Below are positions 57,036-64,000 of a stretch of DNA of 64,000 bases, piece after piece. The notes under the pieces were generated by a model. It ran no database searches, had not been told where the DNA came from, and saw nothing but the letters and a program-made list of their open reading frames with translations. Within the stretch, counting starts at the first letter, position 1. Each line of letters opens with the position of its first letter. A program made the translations under genes and the position numbers. The stretch covers positions 1 through 64,000 of the forward strand of contig JARLUB010000005.1 of assembly GCA_030920305.1 (NCBI GenBank). The letters are read 5' to 3'. This DNA is from Eubacteriales bacterium SKADARSKE-1 (GTDB taxonomy: Bacteria > Bacillota > Clostridia > Oscillospirales > Acutalibacteraceae).

Positions 57036-58166
57036 TTATTTATCCAATTGGTAAATGCGATCAACAATTAAAAGAGTGGCAAATGGAATTTTTATACCTA
57101 ACTGCTGAGTAATAGTATAGTTTATAAATATTTTAGGGGTGCTTTCGTTAACTTGCTCTAAGTCTTTAAATGGTGTACCATCTTTATATTTTTTTATTTG
57201 GGCAACAGCAAAGGCACCTTGTTCTTCAGTATCTAGCATCGTTACTCCTAAAGTAGAACCAAAGGCAACTTGTTCTTCATCGGTTTGTGCAATCGTCGGA
57301 ATTTTATTTGGATATATATCCTTTTGTAATAGACCAAGTAACTTATCATTTTCTATTGTAGCAGTTGTAACATAAAGGGTGTCTATTCCTTCTAGAACTA
57401 GCTCTTTGTAAGCTTTTATCAAATCAGAATAATACCGATCATAATCACTTTCATTTTGGGCTTCCACAACATGCTTTTCAGCTATGTCAAAATTTAGCTC
57501 TTCCGAAGCAGACTTTAGTGAATCTATTCCTGAGTATGCATAAGCTGCGGCATCATCTTGATAAACCACACCAATTTTTTTAAAATTTAACAACATATGT
57601 CCTGCTTGAATTTGCCGTTTATACTTATTTTTATCTATATGAGCAAAAGCATTGGGATTATTTTTTTCAGTTTCACTTTTTACTATTCCTGAAAGAATAG
57701 GATCTGCTGCTGCAAATACCATAAATTTATTTTTATTTTCGTTTTTTGCAAAATAAACACCTGCACTAGTCCCCATAACAATTACCAAATCAACGCTATC
57801 ATTGTTTACGGCTTTAGAATATTGATTTTCATTCATATCCTTCGTGTTAAACCACATGCTTTCAACAAATTTATACTCACCAGAAATACAGTTGTTACAC
57901 ATATCTAGCCAAATTTCTTTTGCGCTTTTATTTGCCTCATCAATATTGTACGTATTTAATACTCCAAGTTTTTGAAAATTAAGTGCTATCTGTGCAAGTA
58001 ATGATGTATATAGGCTAAATTCCTCGCTTTCAACATACCCAATTCTTAAAATACTAGAAGATTGTGAGTCTGAACTTGCATCGTTTTCTCCTGTAACTCC
58101 TATACTACAAAAGTTGAAAGAAAATAGCGCTATTGTTAAAAAGCAACAAAAAACACGCTTTTTCAT
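57036..58166 (-). CDS. ABC-type substrate-binding protein (PF04392-like)
   Basis: A 376-residue exported type 1 periplasmic-binding-fold protein. A signal peptide (RVFCCFLTIALFSFNFCSIG) is followed by LRIGYVESEEFSLY. Two alpha/beta lobes contain VDLVIVMGTSAGVYFA, FAAADPILSGIV and FKKIGVVYQDD, typical of the TrpX-like family. Ligand unknown; purine or amino-acid-like small molecules are possible. ATG 58166 with AAGGAG is the start; a GTG at 58175 overlaps that site. Paired with the MFS gene. Confidence 0.78.
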   Translation of the reverse strand: MKKRVFCCFLTIALFSFNFCSIGVTGENDASSDSQSSSILRIGYVESEEFSLYTSLLAQIALNFQKLGVLNTYNIDEANKSAKEIWLDMCNNCISGEYKFVESMWFNTKDMNENQYSKAVNNDSVDLVIVMGTSAGVYFAKNENKNKFMVFAAADPILSGIVKSETEKNNPNAFAHIDKNKYKRQIQAGHMLLNFKKIGVVYQDDAAAYAYSGIDSLKSASEELNFDIAEKHVVEAQNESDYDRYYSDLIKAYKELVLEGIDTLYVTTATIENDKLLGLLQKDIYPNKIPTIAQTDEEQVAFGSTLGVTMLDTEEQGAFAVAQIKKYKDGTPFKDLEQVNESTPKIFINYTITQQLGIKIPFATLLIVDRIYQLDK

Positions 58167-58275
58167 TAGTAACACTCCTTATAATGTATAAAAATTATAT
58201 TTACAAAAACATTATACAATAAAAAAAAAAATAAAACATCGTTTTTTACTAATAAAACATTTTACATTCTTTAGT

Positions 58276-58339
58276 AAAAATTATATAAAAATAGCTAACT
58301 TATAAGTTTGTGTAAAACACATTCTTAACAAGTTAGCTA
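58276..58339 (-). terminator. terminator of the rpsF-ssb-rpsR operon
   Basis: TAGCTAACTT (58292-58301) pairs with AAGTTAGCTA (58330-58339), extended inside by TTA/TAA and GTGT/ACAC; minus-strand TTTTTATATAATTTTT follows. Confidence 0.75.
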
Positions 58340-58361
58340 AAATTTCACAATTACTATTTAT

Positions 58362-58613
58362 TTAATCATTGCTGAAGGGCAAAAGTGCTAAATGACGAGC
58401 TCTTTTAATGGCTACCGTTAAAGCTCTTTGATGATGAGCACAAGTCCCTGTTACTCTTCTTGGAAGGATCTTAGCGCGATCAGAAATAAAGCGCCGTAGC
58501 TTTGCAATATCTTTATAATCAATATTTTCTACTTTATCGACACAAAAATTGCATACTTTTCGACGAGCTCTGCGATTTGTGAAACGATTATCTCTTTCTT
58601 GTCTTTCTGCCAC
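58362..58613 (-). CDS. rpsR: 30S ribosomal protein S18
   Basis: 83 residues with the S18 signature [26 protein letters not shown] (shown in parts: [17 protein letters not shown]). It has a Cys-rich N-terminal half with KVCNFC, the zinc-type variant. GTG start with GAGGTG upstream. Last of rpsF-ssb-rpsR. Confidence 0.96.
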   Translation of the reverse strand: MAERQERDNRFTNRRARRKVCNFCVDKVENIDYKDIAKLRRFISDRAKILPRRVTGTCAHHQRALTVAIKRARHLALLPFSND

Positions 58614-58667
58614 AGTAAATATACACCTCTCTTTTTTAAAAAATAATATAACTTCAATTACTTTAGT

Positions 58668-59123
58668 CTAAAATGGCAAATCATCATCTGTTGGAAGTTC
58701 TTTAAAATCATCAGGGCTTCCCACTTCAAAAGAAGAAGGCGTTATACTTGAATGAGATTCAAAACTATCACTTTCTGCCCTTTCAGAATTAGACGAGTTG
58801 TCACGCTTTGATTCTGCAAAATGAACGTTATCTGCTACAACTTCAAAAGCTTTTCTTTTATTTCCGTCTTTATCTTGATATGTGCGAGTTTGAATTGATC
58901 CTTGAACAGCAACTAATTGGCCTTTACTAAAGTACTTTGATACAAACTCAGCAGTGTTTCTCCATGCAACAACATCTATAAAATCTGTAGCACGTTCTGC
59001 ACCATTTTTTGTATACGAACGATTTACTGCTAAAGTAAAACTAGTAACAGCAATATTGTTAGAAGTGTGCCTAAGTTCTGGGTCAGCTGTAAGTCTACCC
59101 ATTAAAACAACCGTATTAAGCAT
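58668..59123 (-). CDS. ssb: single-stranded DNA-binding protein
   Basis: 151 residues. The OB fold (about 1-105) starts LNTVVLMGRLTADPELR and has DFIDVVAWRNTAEFVSKYF and VQGSIQTRTYQDKDG. A Ser/Glu-rich disordered linker leads to the acidic tip DDDLPF that recruits repair and replication partners. Encoded between S6 and S18 as in most Firmicutes. Confidence 0.97.
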   Translation of the reverse strand: MLNTVVLMGRLTADPELRHTSNNIAVTSFTLAVNRSYTKNGAERATDFIDVVAWRNTAEFVSKYFSKGQLVAVQGSIQTRTYQDKDGNKRKAFEVVADNVHFAESKRDNSSNSERAESDSFESHSSITPSSFEVGSPDDFKELPTDDDLPF

Positions 59124-59138
59124 TAATAGACACTTCCT

Positions 59139-59432
59139 TTAGTCTTTTTTTATTATTAGAGAACGTAAAATGCCGTCTGTGATTTTGTATATACGATCAA
59201 GCTCGGCTGGAAAATCAGGGCTACTTGTGAAGGTAAAGAGTACATAGTGACCTTCCGTCTCTTTGTTGATTTCATAAGCAAGCTTTCTTTTGCCCCATTC
59301 AACAAAACTATCAAGTGTAGCGTTAGCCTCTATTAGTTCTTTAAATTTTTGAACTAGACCTGATATAGCTTCATCGCCAATCTTAGTTGAAATCACAAGA
59401 ACTGTTTCATATGAATTTTTTACAGTTACCAT
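59139..59432 (-). CDS. rpsF: 30S ribosomal protein S6
   Basis: 97 residues; SFVEWGKRKLAYEINKETEG and YVLFTFTSSPDFPAELDR identify S6. AAGGAGGTG lies before the ATG. First gene of the operon. Confidence 0.96.
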   Translation of the reverse strand: MVTVKNSYETVLVISTKIGDEAISGLVQKFKELIEANATLDSFVEWGKRKLAYEINKETEGHYVLFTFTSSPDFPAELDRIYKITDGILRSLIIKKD

Positions 59433-59518
59433 TTATTGCACCTCCTTTTGGACTATAGACCCCAAAATAAATTTGGAGTAAGGATAATAATTGCTACAAA
59501 TTTAACAATTACCAAAAT

Positions 59519-59548
59519 ATTATACCATTCTCGGGTTAGGTTAGTCAA
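59519..59548 (-). promoter_or_regulatory. rpsF operon promoter and leader
   Basis: Minus-strand TTGACT (59543-59548), 18-base spacer, consensus TATAAT (59519-59524). The leader down to 59433 contains a hairpin ACTCCAAA/TTTTGGGGT near 59461-59480. An S6:S18-binding leader is known upstream of rpsF in many bacteria; whether this hairpin is that element is not shown. Confidence 0.65.
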
Positions 59549-59570
59549 GAAGTATTTACAGACGTCTGAT

Positions 59571-59641
59571 TAACTTCATAAACCTTTACTAACAATGCCC
59601 AAAACAAATAATTAAAATTTTCGTAAAAGATTATGAAGTTA
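59571..59641. repeat. 11-base inverted repeat
   Basis: TAACTTCATAA (59571-59581) and TTATGAAGTTA (59631-59641) are perfect inverted copies separated by 49 bases, between the rpsF promoter and the small secreted gene. Confidence 0.6.
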
Positions 59642-59772
59642 TTCAGCATTTAACCTAAATACATATTATTTCATTATTTTTCTTAAATTGAATTAATAAT
59701 GAACAATTTTGTGTTAAATTTTTATTGTTTGTTTTAAAAAACAAAAATCTTTTCTTAAAAGAGGTTATAAAA

Positions 59773-60114
59773 ATGAAAAAAATTTTAGCAAGTGGTTTAG
59801 TATCCATAATAATATTTAGTACAATTGGAGGGTTTTCATGTTCTGCTAATGCAGAAAACAATACCTGCCCAAACACAATGTATTTATCTGACTTCATTAC
59901 TTTTAACGAAAAATTGATAAATGTTAAGGATTATTGCCCTAAACAACCTAATATATTAATAGAAAATGACCCCGCAACCAGTTTTAATAAAATTGAAGTA
60001 AATAAAACTTCAAACGTTAAAAGTTCAGAAATTTTCTGGTCGAAAATTCCCCTATGGCTCAAAGTGTGGGGAGCTTGGGTTGCCTTTTGTAATTTTCTAT
60101 TGGCAATTATTTAA
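59773..60114 (+). CDS. small secreted protein (113 residues)
   Basis: Starts at ATG 59773 with AGAGG upstream. A signal peptide (KKILASGLVSIIIFSTIGGF, cleavage near SANA) is followed by a short mature part with two cysteines (ENNTC, KDYCPKQ), many Asn, and a hydrophobic Trp-rich C-terminus (WSKIPLWLKVWGAWVAF). No family recognised. Resembles the protein at 49516 in plan. It has its own strong terminator. Confidence 0.7.
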   Translation: MKKILASGLVSIIIFSTIGGFSCSANAENNTCPNTMYLSDFITFNEKLINVKDYCPKQPNILIENDPATSFNKIEVNKTSNVKSSEIFWSKIPLWLKVWGAWVAFCNFLLAII

Positions 60115-60159
60115 GTAAGCCGCTCTCAAAAGTTTGTTAATATTTTAGATTGAGTATCC

Positions 60160-60208
60160 AAAGGGGCTAGAGGCTTGTGCTTAACAAGTCTCTAGCCCTT
60201 TTAATTTT
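60160..60208 (+). terminator. terminator of the small secreted gene
   Basis: AAAGGGGCTAGAGGCTTGT pairs with ACAAGTCTCTAGCCCTTTT (19 positions with G-U pairs), then AATTTT. Confidence 0.85.
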
Positions 60209-60636
60209 CTAATAACAAAAAACAAGTGGTGTAATTGATAAACTCGATAAACAAATATTAATATTGCAACTATTTTACTCCAAACGCCTTCTTCCCAGCT
60301 AAAATACAAAAAGCCAAACAATCTTTTAAAGAAACTTAGACTTCAGATTTACAAAATGGTTTTATTTTGATAAGGCCAATCTTTACGGAGAATAGCAAAA
60401 ATAATACTAAAAAGTTTGCACGCAACACCTTAAATAATAACCAGGTACTGCTTTCCACAAAAAAACTTAAGCTTTTAATAGTATTAGGATAAATTCTGCG
60501 GTTAGAACATGTCAGCTTAGTTTAGAAAATCTATTTTTACTATCTTAAAAGTCTTCAGAGGTAATTCATTTTATGCTACATCGTTCTTCTTTTGATATAA
60601 AACGACCACAATTTTAAATTTTTTCTACTAAACTCT
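60209..60636. other. 428-base intergenic stretch
   Basis: AT-rich; I find no supported gene, RNA or repeat in it. Confidence 0.5.
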
Positions 60637-62016
60637 TTAATCAACCTTATTAGCAGATACAGCTTCACGCACAAATTTTTTTTGTTTTTTCTCCCATATC
60701 CCCTTTTTAAAGTAAATAGCCCCTATAATGGCTGGAATTATAGACGAAATTGCAACACCAGCATAAATACCTATAAAGCCAAAGTTAAACACAAAACCTA
60801 AAATCCAGCAAACTATTATTCTCATAAATATCGAATCAATAAACGAATTATAAAATCCCAGTTTGGAATCCCCAGTTCCGACTGCAAACATATCATAAGT
60901 AAACATTATCGCATACATTATGCAATCAAGCGAGCAGCAAACTCTTATAAACAGTACGCCTTGTGATATTACATCAGGGTTTGTATCAAACAGCGAAATT
61001 AGTTGACCTGCAAAAACTTGAAATATAAGTACGATAAGTAAATTTACTAAAAAATTTACTTTTACACCTATTTTTCCAATATCTCGAGTTCTCTCAATAT
61101 TGCCAGAGCCCATACTTTGGCCAACCATCGTACAAACTGTCTGCCCAATTGCCCAACAAGGTGTTGTCATTAAATTTAAGATCTTCATCCCAGTCCCTGC
61201 CGCAGAAGCTACTACAACACCATAAACATTTAGCATACTGTTAATAAAAAGAAATGATATATTTACAATAACCATTTGTCCCATTGTAGGAAGACCTATT
61301 TTTAAAAGCAATAACAACTTTTCTTTTTTTAAAGCAAAAAATTTTATTTTTTCGTCTTTAAAATATAAACGTTTAAGAAAAATAAGCGACAGAACAAATG
61401 ACACACATTCTGCGATAACAGTAGAAACAGCAGCACCTTTGGGGCCCATATTTAAAGGACCTACGAAAATTATATCTAAAACAATATTTAAAATAGTTGC
61501 TAAAATCATAAAATAAAGTGGACATTTTGAATCGCCAAGTCCTTTCATAACTGAGCAAACTGAGTTATATCCAAACATAAAAATCCAACCCGTGCAAATA
61601 ACAAACATATAGTCAGACGCATATTCCATCGCTTCAATTGGCACATCCATGATTACGAACAAATATTTATATGTTAAGATACTTAATATAGTTATAAAAA
61701 TAGACAAAATTGCAGTTATCCCAAATAATGTACTAATTGTATCTTTTTGAGATTTTTTGTCACGCGCGCCGGTATACTGTGAAACCAAAACAGCGCCACC
61801 CACTGCAATTCCCGCACCAATAGCATTGACAACCCATATAACTGAAGATACATTTCCAATTGCTGCAGTACCGGCACTTCCTATAAACCTGCCAACTACC
61901 AACATATCTACAATATTGTAAAAGGCTTGGAGTATTAATGAAAAAAATATTGGTGTTCCAAACATCACTAACTTTTTATAGATGCTTCCTGTTGTTAAGT
62001 CAATTGAATTTTTCAT
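60637..62016 (-). CDS. MATE family multidrug/cation antiporter
   Basis: 459 residues with twelve membrane segments. KLVMFGTPIFFSLILQAFY, NIVDMLVVGRFIG and the repeated half with GLPTMGQMVIVNISFLFINS are typical of MATE exporters of the NorM/DinF group. ATG 62016 lies 9 bases after AAAGGAG; a GTG at 62022 is less well placed. Own promoter and a leader with a terminator directly before the ribosome site, suggesting conditional read-through. Confidence 0.93.
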   Translation of the reverse strand: MKNSIDLTTGSIYKKLVMFGTPIFFSLILQAFYNIVDMLVVGRFIGSAGTAAIGNVSSVIWVVNAIGAGIAVGGAVLVSQYTGARDKKSQKDTISTLFGITAILSIFITILSILTYKYLFVIMDVPIEAMEYASDYMFVICTGWIFMFGYNSVCSVMKGLGDSKCPLYFMILATILNIVLDIIFVGPLNMGPKGAAVSTVIAECVSFVLSLIFLKRLYFKDEKIKFFALKKEKLLLLLKIGLPTMGQMVIVNISFLFINSMLNVYGVVVASAAGTGMKILNLMTTPCWAIGQTVCTMVGQSMGSGNIERTRDIGKIGVKVNFLVNLLIVLIFQVFAGQLISLFDTNPDVISQGVLFIRVCCSLDCIMYAIMFTYDMFAVGTGDSKLGFYNSFIDSIFMRIIVCWILGFVFNFGFIGIYAGVAISSIIPAIIGAIYFKKGIWEKKQKKFVREAVSANKVD

Positions 62017-62039
62017 AAACACATACTCCTTTTCTAAAT

Positions 62040-62070
62040 AAAAATAAAAGGCCTAATAAATTTAGGCTTT
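62040..62070 (-). terminator. attenuator terminator in the MATE gene leader
   Basis: On the minus strand AAAGCCTAA and TTAGGCCTTT form a stem with a single bulged base, followed by TATTTTTATTT, then the AAAAGGAG ribosome site of the MATE gene. A terminator in this place must be bypassed for expression. Confidence 0.75.
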
Positions 62071-62102
62071 CCATAAAATAAAATTCTATGACAAATATTA
62101 CC

Positions 62103-62143
62103 ATAGTTTAAAATTATTCATCAACAACTAAAAATTAAACTAT
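62103..62143 (-). promoter_or_regulatory. upstream hairpin in the MATE leader
   Basis: ATAGTTTAA (62135-62143 on the minus strand) pairs with TTAAACTAT (62103-62111), nine base pairs, between promoter and attenuator. Possible ligand- or protein-responsive element; no known riboswitch recognised. Confidence 0.5.
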
Positions 62144-62169
62144 CAAAAACCGGGCTATCCCCTATTTAA

Positions 62170-62198
62170 ATTTTATAACATATGAACTTTTTTGTCAA
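62170..62198 (-). promoter_or_regulatory. MATE gene promoter
   Basis: Minus-strand TTGACA (62193-62198), 17-base spacer, TAAAAT (62170-62175). Confidence 0.8.
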
Positions 62199-62223
62199 GG
62201 ATATTTTAATTTTTAATTCATGC

Positions 62224-62252
62224 TTGACAAAAAAAATATGTTGATGTAATAT
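62224..62252 (+). promoter_or_regulatory. infC operon promoter
   Basis: TTGACA (62224-62229), 17-base spacer, TAATAT (62247-62252). Confidence 0.8.
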
Positions 62253-62396
62253 TATTGATAGAAAACAAAGTTGAATGGATTTAAATCTATTCTCACCTAT
62301 GCAGGTTTACTGACCTAGGTCAATATGGTAAAAGTTATATGTAACTTTTTATGTTGATGGCGAATAGATTGTTTTCTACTCGTTTTTTTGTTTTTC
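62253..62396 (+). promoter_or_regulatory. infC-rpmI-rplT attenuation leader (L20-leader type)
   Basis: CGAATAGA (62361-62368) and TCTACTCG (62375-62382), then seven T, form an intrinsic terminator. TAGAAAACAA (62259-62268) is a perfect complement of TTGTTTTCTA (62369-62378), and AATCTATTC (62284-62292) of GAATAGATT (62362-62370). Those pairings exclude the terminator. Position and logic fit the L20-binding leader of this operon in Firmicutes. Confidence 0.8.
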
Positions 62397-62429
62397 TACA
62401 CAAATTATCATTTTGGAGGTGCATTAAAC

Positions 62430-62948
62430 ATTAGCAGTAAGGAACTACAGATTAATGAACAAATACGCGACAATGAGGTAAGGCTTATAGGCAGTGATGG
62501 CGCTCAATTAGGGGTTGTTTCATCAAAAGATGCTCTTGATATGGCAGCCAAGCAGAACCTAGATCTTGTTAAAATTGCTCCTTTGGCTGTGCCACCGGTA
62601 TGTAAGATTATAGATTATGGTAAATACCGTTTTGAGCAGGCTAAACGTGAAAAAGAAGCAAAAAAGAATCAACATATAATGGATTTAAAGGAAATCAGAC
62701 TCTCTTTAAATATCGATACTCATGACTTTAATACAAAATTAAAACACGCGAAAAAGTTTATAAATGAAGGTAATAAAGTAAAGGTGTCCATTCGCTTTAG
62801 AGGTCGCGAAATGGGGCATCCTGAATTGGGTCTTGAAGTTATGAATAAGTTTAGTGATGCATGTTGTGAATTTGCAAATATAGAAAAATCGGCCAAACTC
62901 GATGGTCGAAATATGTTAATGTTCCTTGCGCCAAAACCAAGCAAGTAA
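62430..62948 (+). CDS. infC: translation initiation factor IF-3
   Basis: 172 residues. LQINEQIRDNEVRLIGSDG begins the N-domain; KIIDYGKYRFEQAKREKEAK is the signature linker; the C-domain includes KVSIRFRGREMGHPELG. It keeps 30S subunits free and proofreads start codons. The start is the rare ATT at 62430, 9 bases after GGAGGT, in ATT AGC AGT as in Bacillus infC (ATT AGC); no ATG or GTG in frame fits. Such starts allow IF-3 to repress itself. Confidence 0.95.
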   Translation: MSSKELQINEQIRDNEVRLIGSDGAQLGVVSSKDALDMAAKQNLDLVKIAPLAVPPVCKIIDYGKYRFEQAKREKEAKKNQHIMDLKEIRLSLNIDTHDFNTKLKHAKKFINEGNKVKVSIRFRGREMGHPELGLEVMNKFSDACCEFANIEKSAKLDGRNMLMFLAPKPSK

Positions 62949-62975
62949 CATCTATTATTTAAGGGGGAACACAAA

Positions 62976-63173
62976 ATGCCTAAAATAAAAACTCACAGTG
63001 GCGCTAAAAAACGCTTTAAACTTTCAAAAAGTGGAAAAGTTATTCGTGCTCACGCTAATAAATCACACATATTAAATAAAAAAAGCAGAAAACGTAAAAG
63101 GGTGCTTCGGCAAACCACAGTTGCAGATAAAACTAATACATTTCAATTAAAAAGACTAATACCATATAAATAA
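62976..63173 (+). CDS. rpmI: 50S ribosomal protein L35
   Basis: 65 residues; [19 protein letters not shown] and [15 protein letters not shown] are the L35 signature. AAGGGGG precedes the ATG. Middle gene of infC-rpmI-rplT. Confidence 0.97.
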   Translation: MPKIKTHSGAKKRFKLSKSGKVIRAHANKSHILNKKSRKRKRVLRQTTVADKTNTFQLKRLIPYK

Positions 63174-63196
63174 GCTTTATTACGGAGGGAACAAAA

Positions 63197-63550
63197 ATGG
63201 CACGTGTAAAAGGTGCATTAGCAACTAGAAAAAGAAGAAAAAAGACGCTTAAATTAGCTAAAGGCTACTGGGGCGCAAAAAGCAAACATTTTAAAATGGC
63301 CAAAGAAGCCATTATGAAATCTGATAACTATGCATATATTGGCAGAAAACACAGAAAACGTGATTTTCGTCGTCTATGGATCACCAGAATTTCCGCAGCT
63401 TGCCGTATGAACGGAATTAACTATTCTTCGTTTATGAACGGTCTTAAAAAGTCTGGTATTGAATTAAATCGCAAAATGTTATCTGAAATTGCAATAGCAG
63501 ATGAAGCTGCTTTTAAATCATTGGTTGAAAAGGCAAAAGCTATAAACTAA
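63197..63550 (+). CDS. rplT: 50S ribosomal protein L20
   Basis: 117 residues; [20 protein letters not shown] and [20 protein letters not shown] identify L20, which assembles the 50S subunit and in Firmicutes represses this operon through its leader. GGAGGG precedes the ATG. Confidence 0.97.
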   Translation: MARVKGALATRKRRKKTLKLAKGYWGAKSKHFKMAKEAIMKSDNYAYIGRKHRKRDFRRLWITRISAACRMNGINYSSFMNGLKKSGIELNRKMLSEIAIADEAAFKSLVEKAKAIN

Positions 63551-63556
63551 AACCAA

Positions 63557-63591
63557 AAACTCTCGGCAATATTTTGCTCGGGAGTTTTTTA
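63557..63591 (+). terminator. terminator of the infC operon
   Basis: AAACTCTCGGC pairs with GCTCGGGAGTTT, followed by TTTT. Confidence 0.82.
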
Positions 63592-63651
63592 TTAGACAGA
63601 AACTTAAATGTATAGTATTATTATCTTATAATAAATTTTGGAGTGATAGTT

Positions 63652-64000
63652 TTGCTAAATAAAGCTTTTAAAATCATTGAAGAAAAAGTTTTTGAAAGCC
63701 TTTCAAAAAAAGGGTTTCAAAAAAATAAATTAGGTACATCCATTCTTTTTTCCAATAAAGACATCATCTATAAAATAGAGTTTGATAATAACCGTAAACA
63801 ATTTTGCCTATCATCTTGTTCAGTACCTGAGGATGGTTCCTCATCTAAAGACTTTTCGATTATTAGCGTATGGCTCTTTGACCCTTCAGTTGATACTGAA
63901 AAAGAAGCCAAATCAATTGCTGCGGATTTTTTAGAGACTTTAGAAGGTCCAAAACAAAAAGTCAAGTTACAATCTTCTTCTAAAAAAACCAATGAACAAA
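63652..64000 (+). CDS. partial gene of unknown function (runs off the window)
   Basis: The first 116 codons of a soluble protein. TTG start at 63652, 9 bases after GGAGTG. The reading frame is open to the end of the window. It starts LNKAFKIIEEKVFESLSKKG and holds SIISVWLFDPSVDTEKEAK and AADFLETLEGPKQ. No family recognised; its position after rplT and the helix-strand pattern suggest a conserved clostridial housekeeping protein. Confidence 0.65.
   Translation, partial: MLNKAFKIIEEKVFESLSKKGFQKNKLGTSILFSNKDIIYKIEFDNNRKQFCLSSCSVPEDGSSSKDFSIISVWLFDPSVDTEKEAKSIAADFLETLEGPKQKVKLQSSSKKTNEQ

Noticed and set aside
62388-62429. ATG start for infC upstream of 62430
   Set aside because: It falls within and just after the T-run of the leader terminator and before the GGAGGT site; the conserved ATT start fits.

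Overview
This window is AT-rich chromosomal DNA from a spore-forming member of the Clostridia (Bacillota). Evidence for this: a class III heat-shock operon in the Firmicutes order ctsR-mcsA-mcsB-clpC with CtsR operators, an uninterrupted pro-sigma-K gene, a spoIVFA-spoIVFB pair, a recJ-rel-MBL-hemZ block, the infC-rpmI-rplT operon with an ATT start and attenuator leader, and strong AGGAGG ribosome sites with frequent GTG and TTG starts. I cannot name the genus.

Layout. 1-1451: a decayed tyrosine integrase ending beside tRNA-Pro and tRNA-Gln, so an integrated element probably extends left of the window. 1781-4305: nfeD, an SPFH protein and a membrane-anchored cohesin-like surface protein. 4376-9140: the ctsR operon and its operators, then a 38-residue cysteine-rich peptide gene. 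9698-21754: one giant gene of 4018 codons. 21927-23293: spoIVFB and spoIVFA. 23470-27008: response regulator, histidine kinase and HtrA protease, an arrangement like CssRS-HtrA. 27250-34350: a surface-polysaccharide cluster (ABC-2 permease, ATPase, two bimodular glycosyltransferases, one polytopic membrane protein). 34810-37060: folE-folP-folB-folK. 37188-40439: orphan holin-like gene, sigK, ackA and a small cysteine-containing protein. 40613-49127: dnaD-like gene, nucleoside kinase, hemZ, MBL hydrolase, rel and recJ. 49516-54623: small secreted protein, galE, zinc-ribbon membrane protein, tRNA-Leu, phospholipase C-like protein, DUF421 and DUF4363. 54751-58166: a substrate-binding protein paired with an MFS carrier carrying its own sensor region. 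58362-59432: rpsF-ssb-rpsR. 59773-64000: second small secreted protein, a MATE exporter behind a terminator-containing leader, infC-rpmI-rplT, and a partial gene.

The standout is the giant protein. Its first 90 residues look like a Nif11-type leader ending in a double-glycine site, the kind of leader normally found on small ribosomal peptide precursors. Here it is joined to about 3900 residues: a hydrophobic signal-like segment, Pro/Thr/Gln-rich linkers, about fourteen copies of a domain ending in a Gly-Trp motif, five helical repeats with a conserved CX6C pair, and three long tandem repeats. No peptidase-exporter lies in the window. SigK at 37.7 kb and SpoIVFA/SpoIVFB at 22 kb fit together: SpoIVFB-type proteases mature pro-sigma-K in the mother cell.
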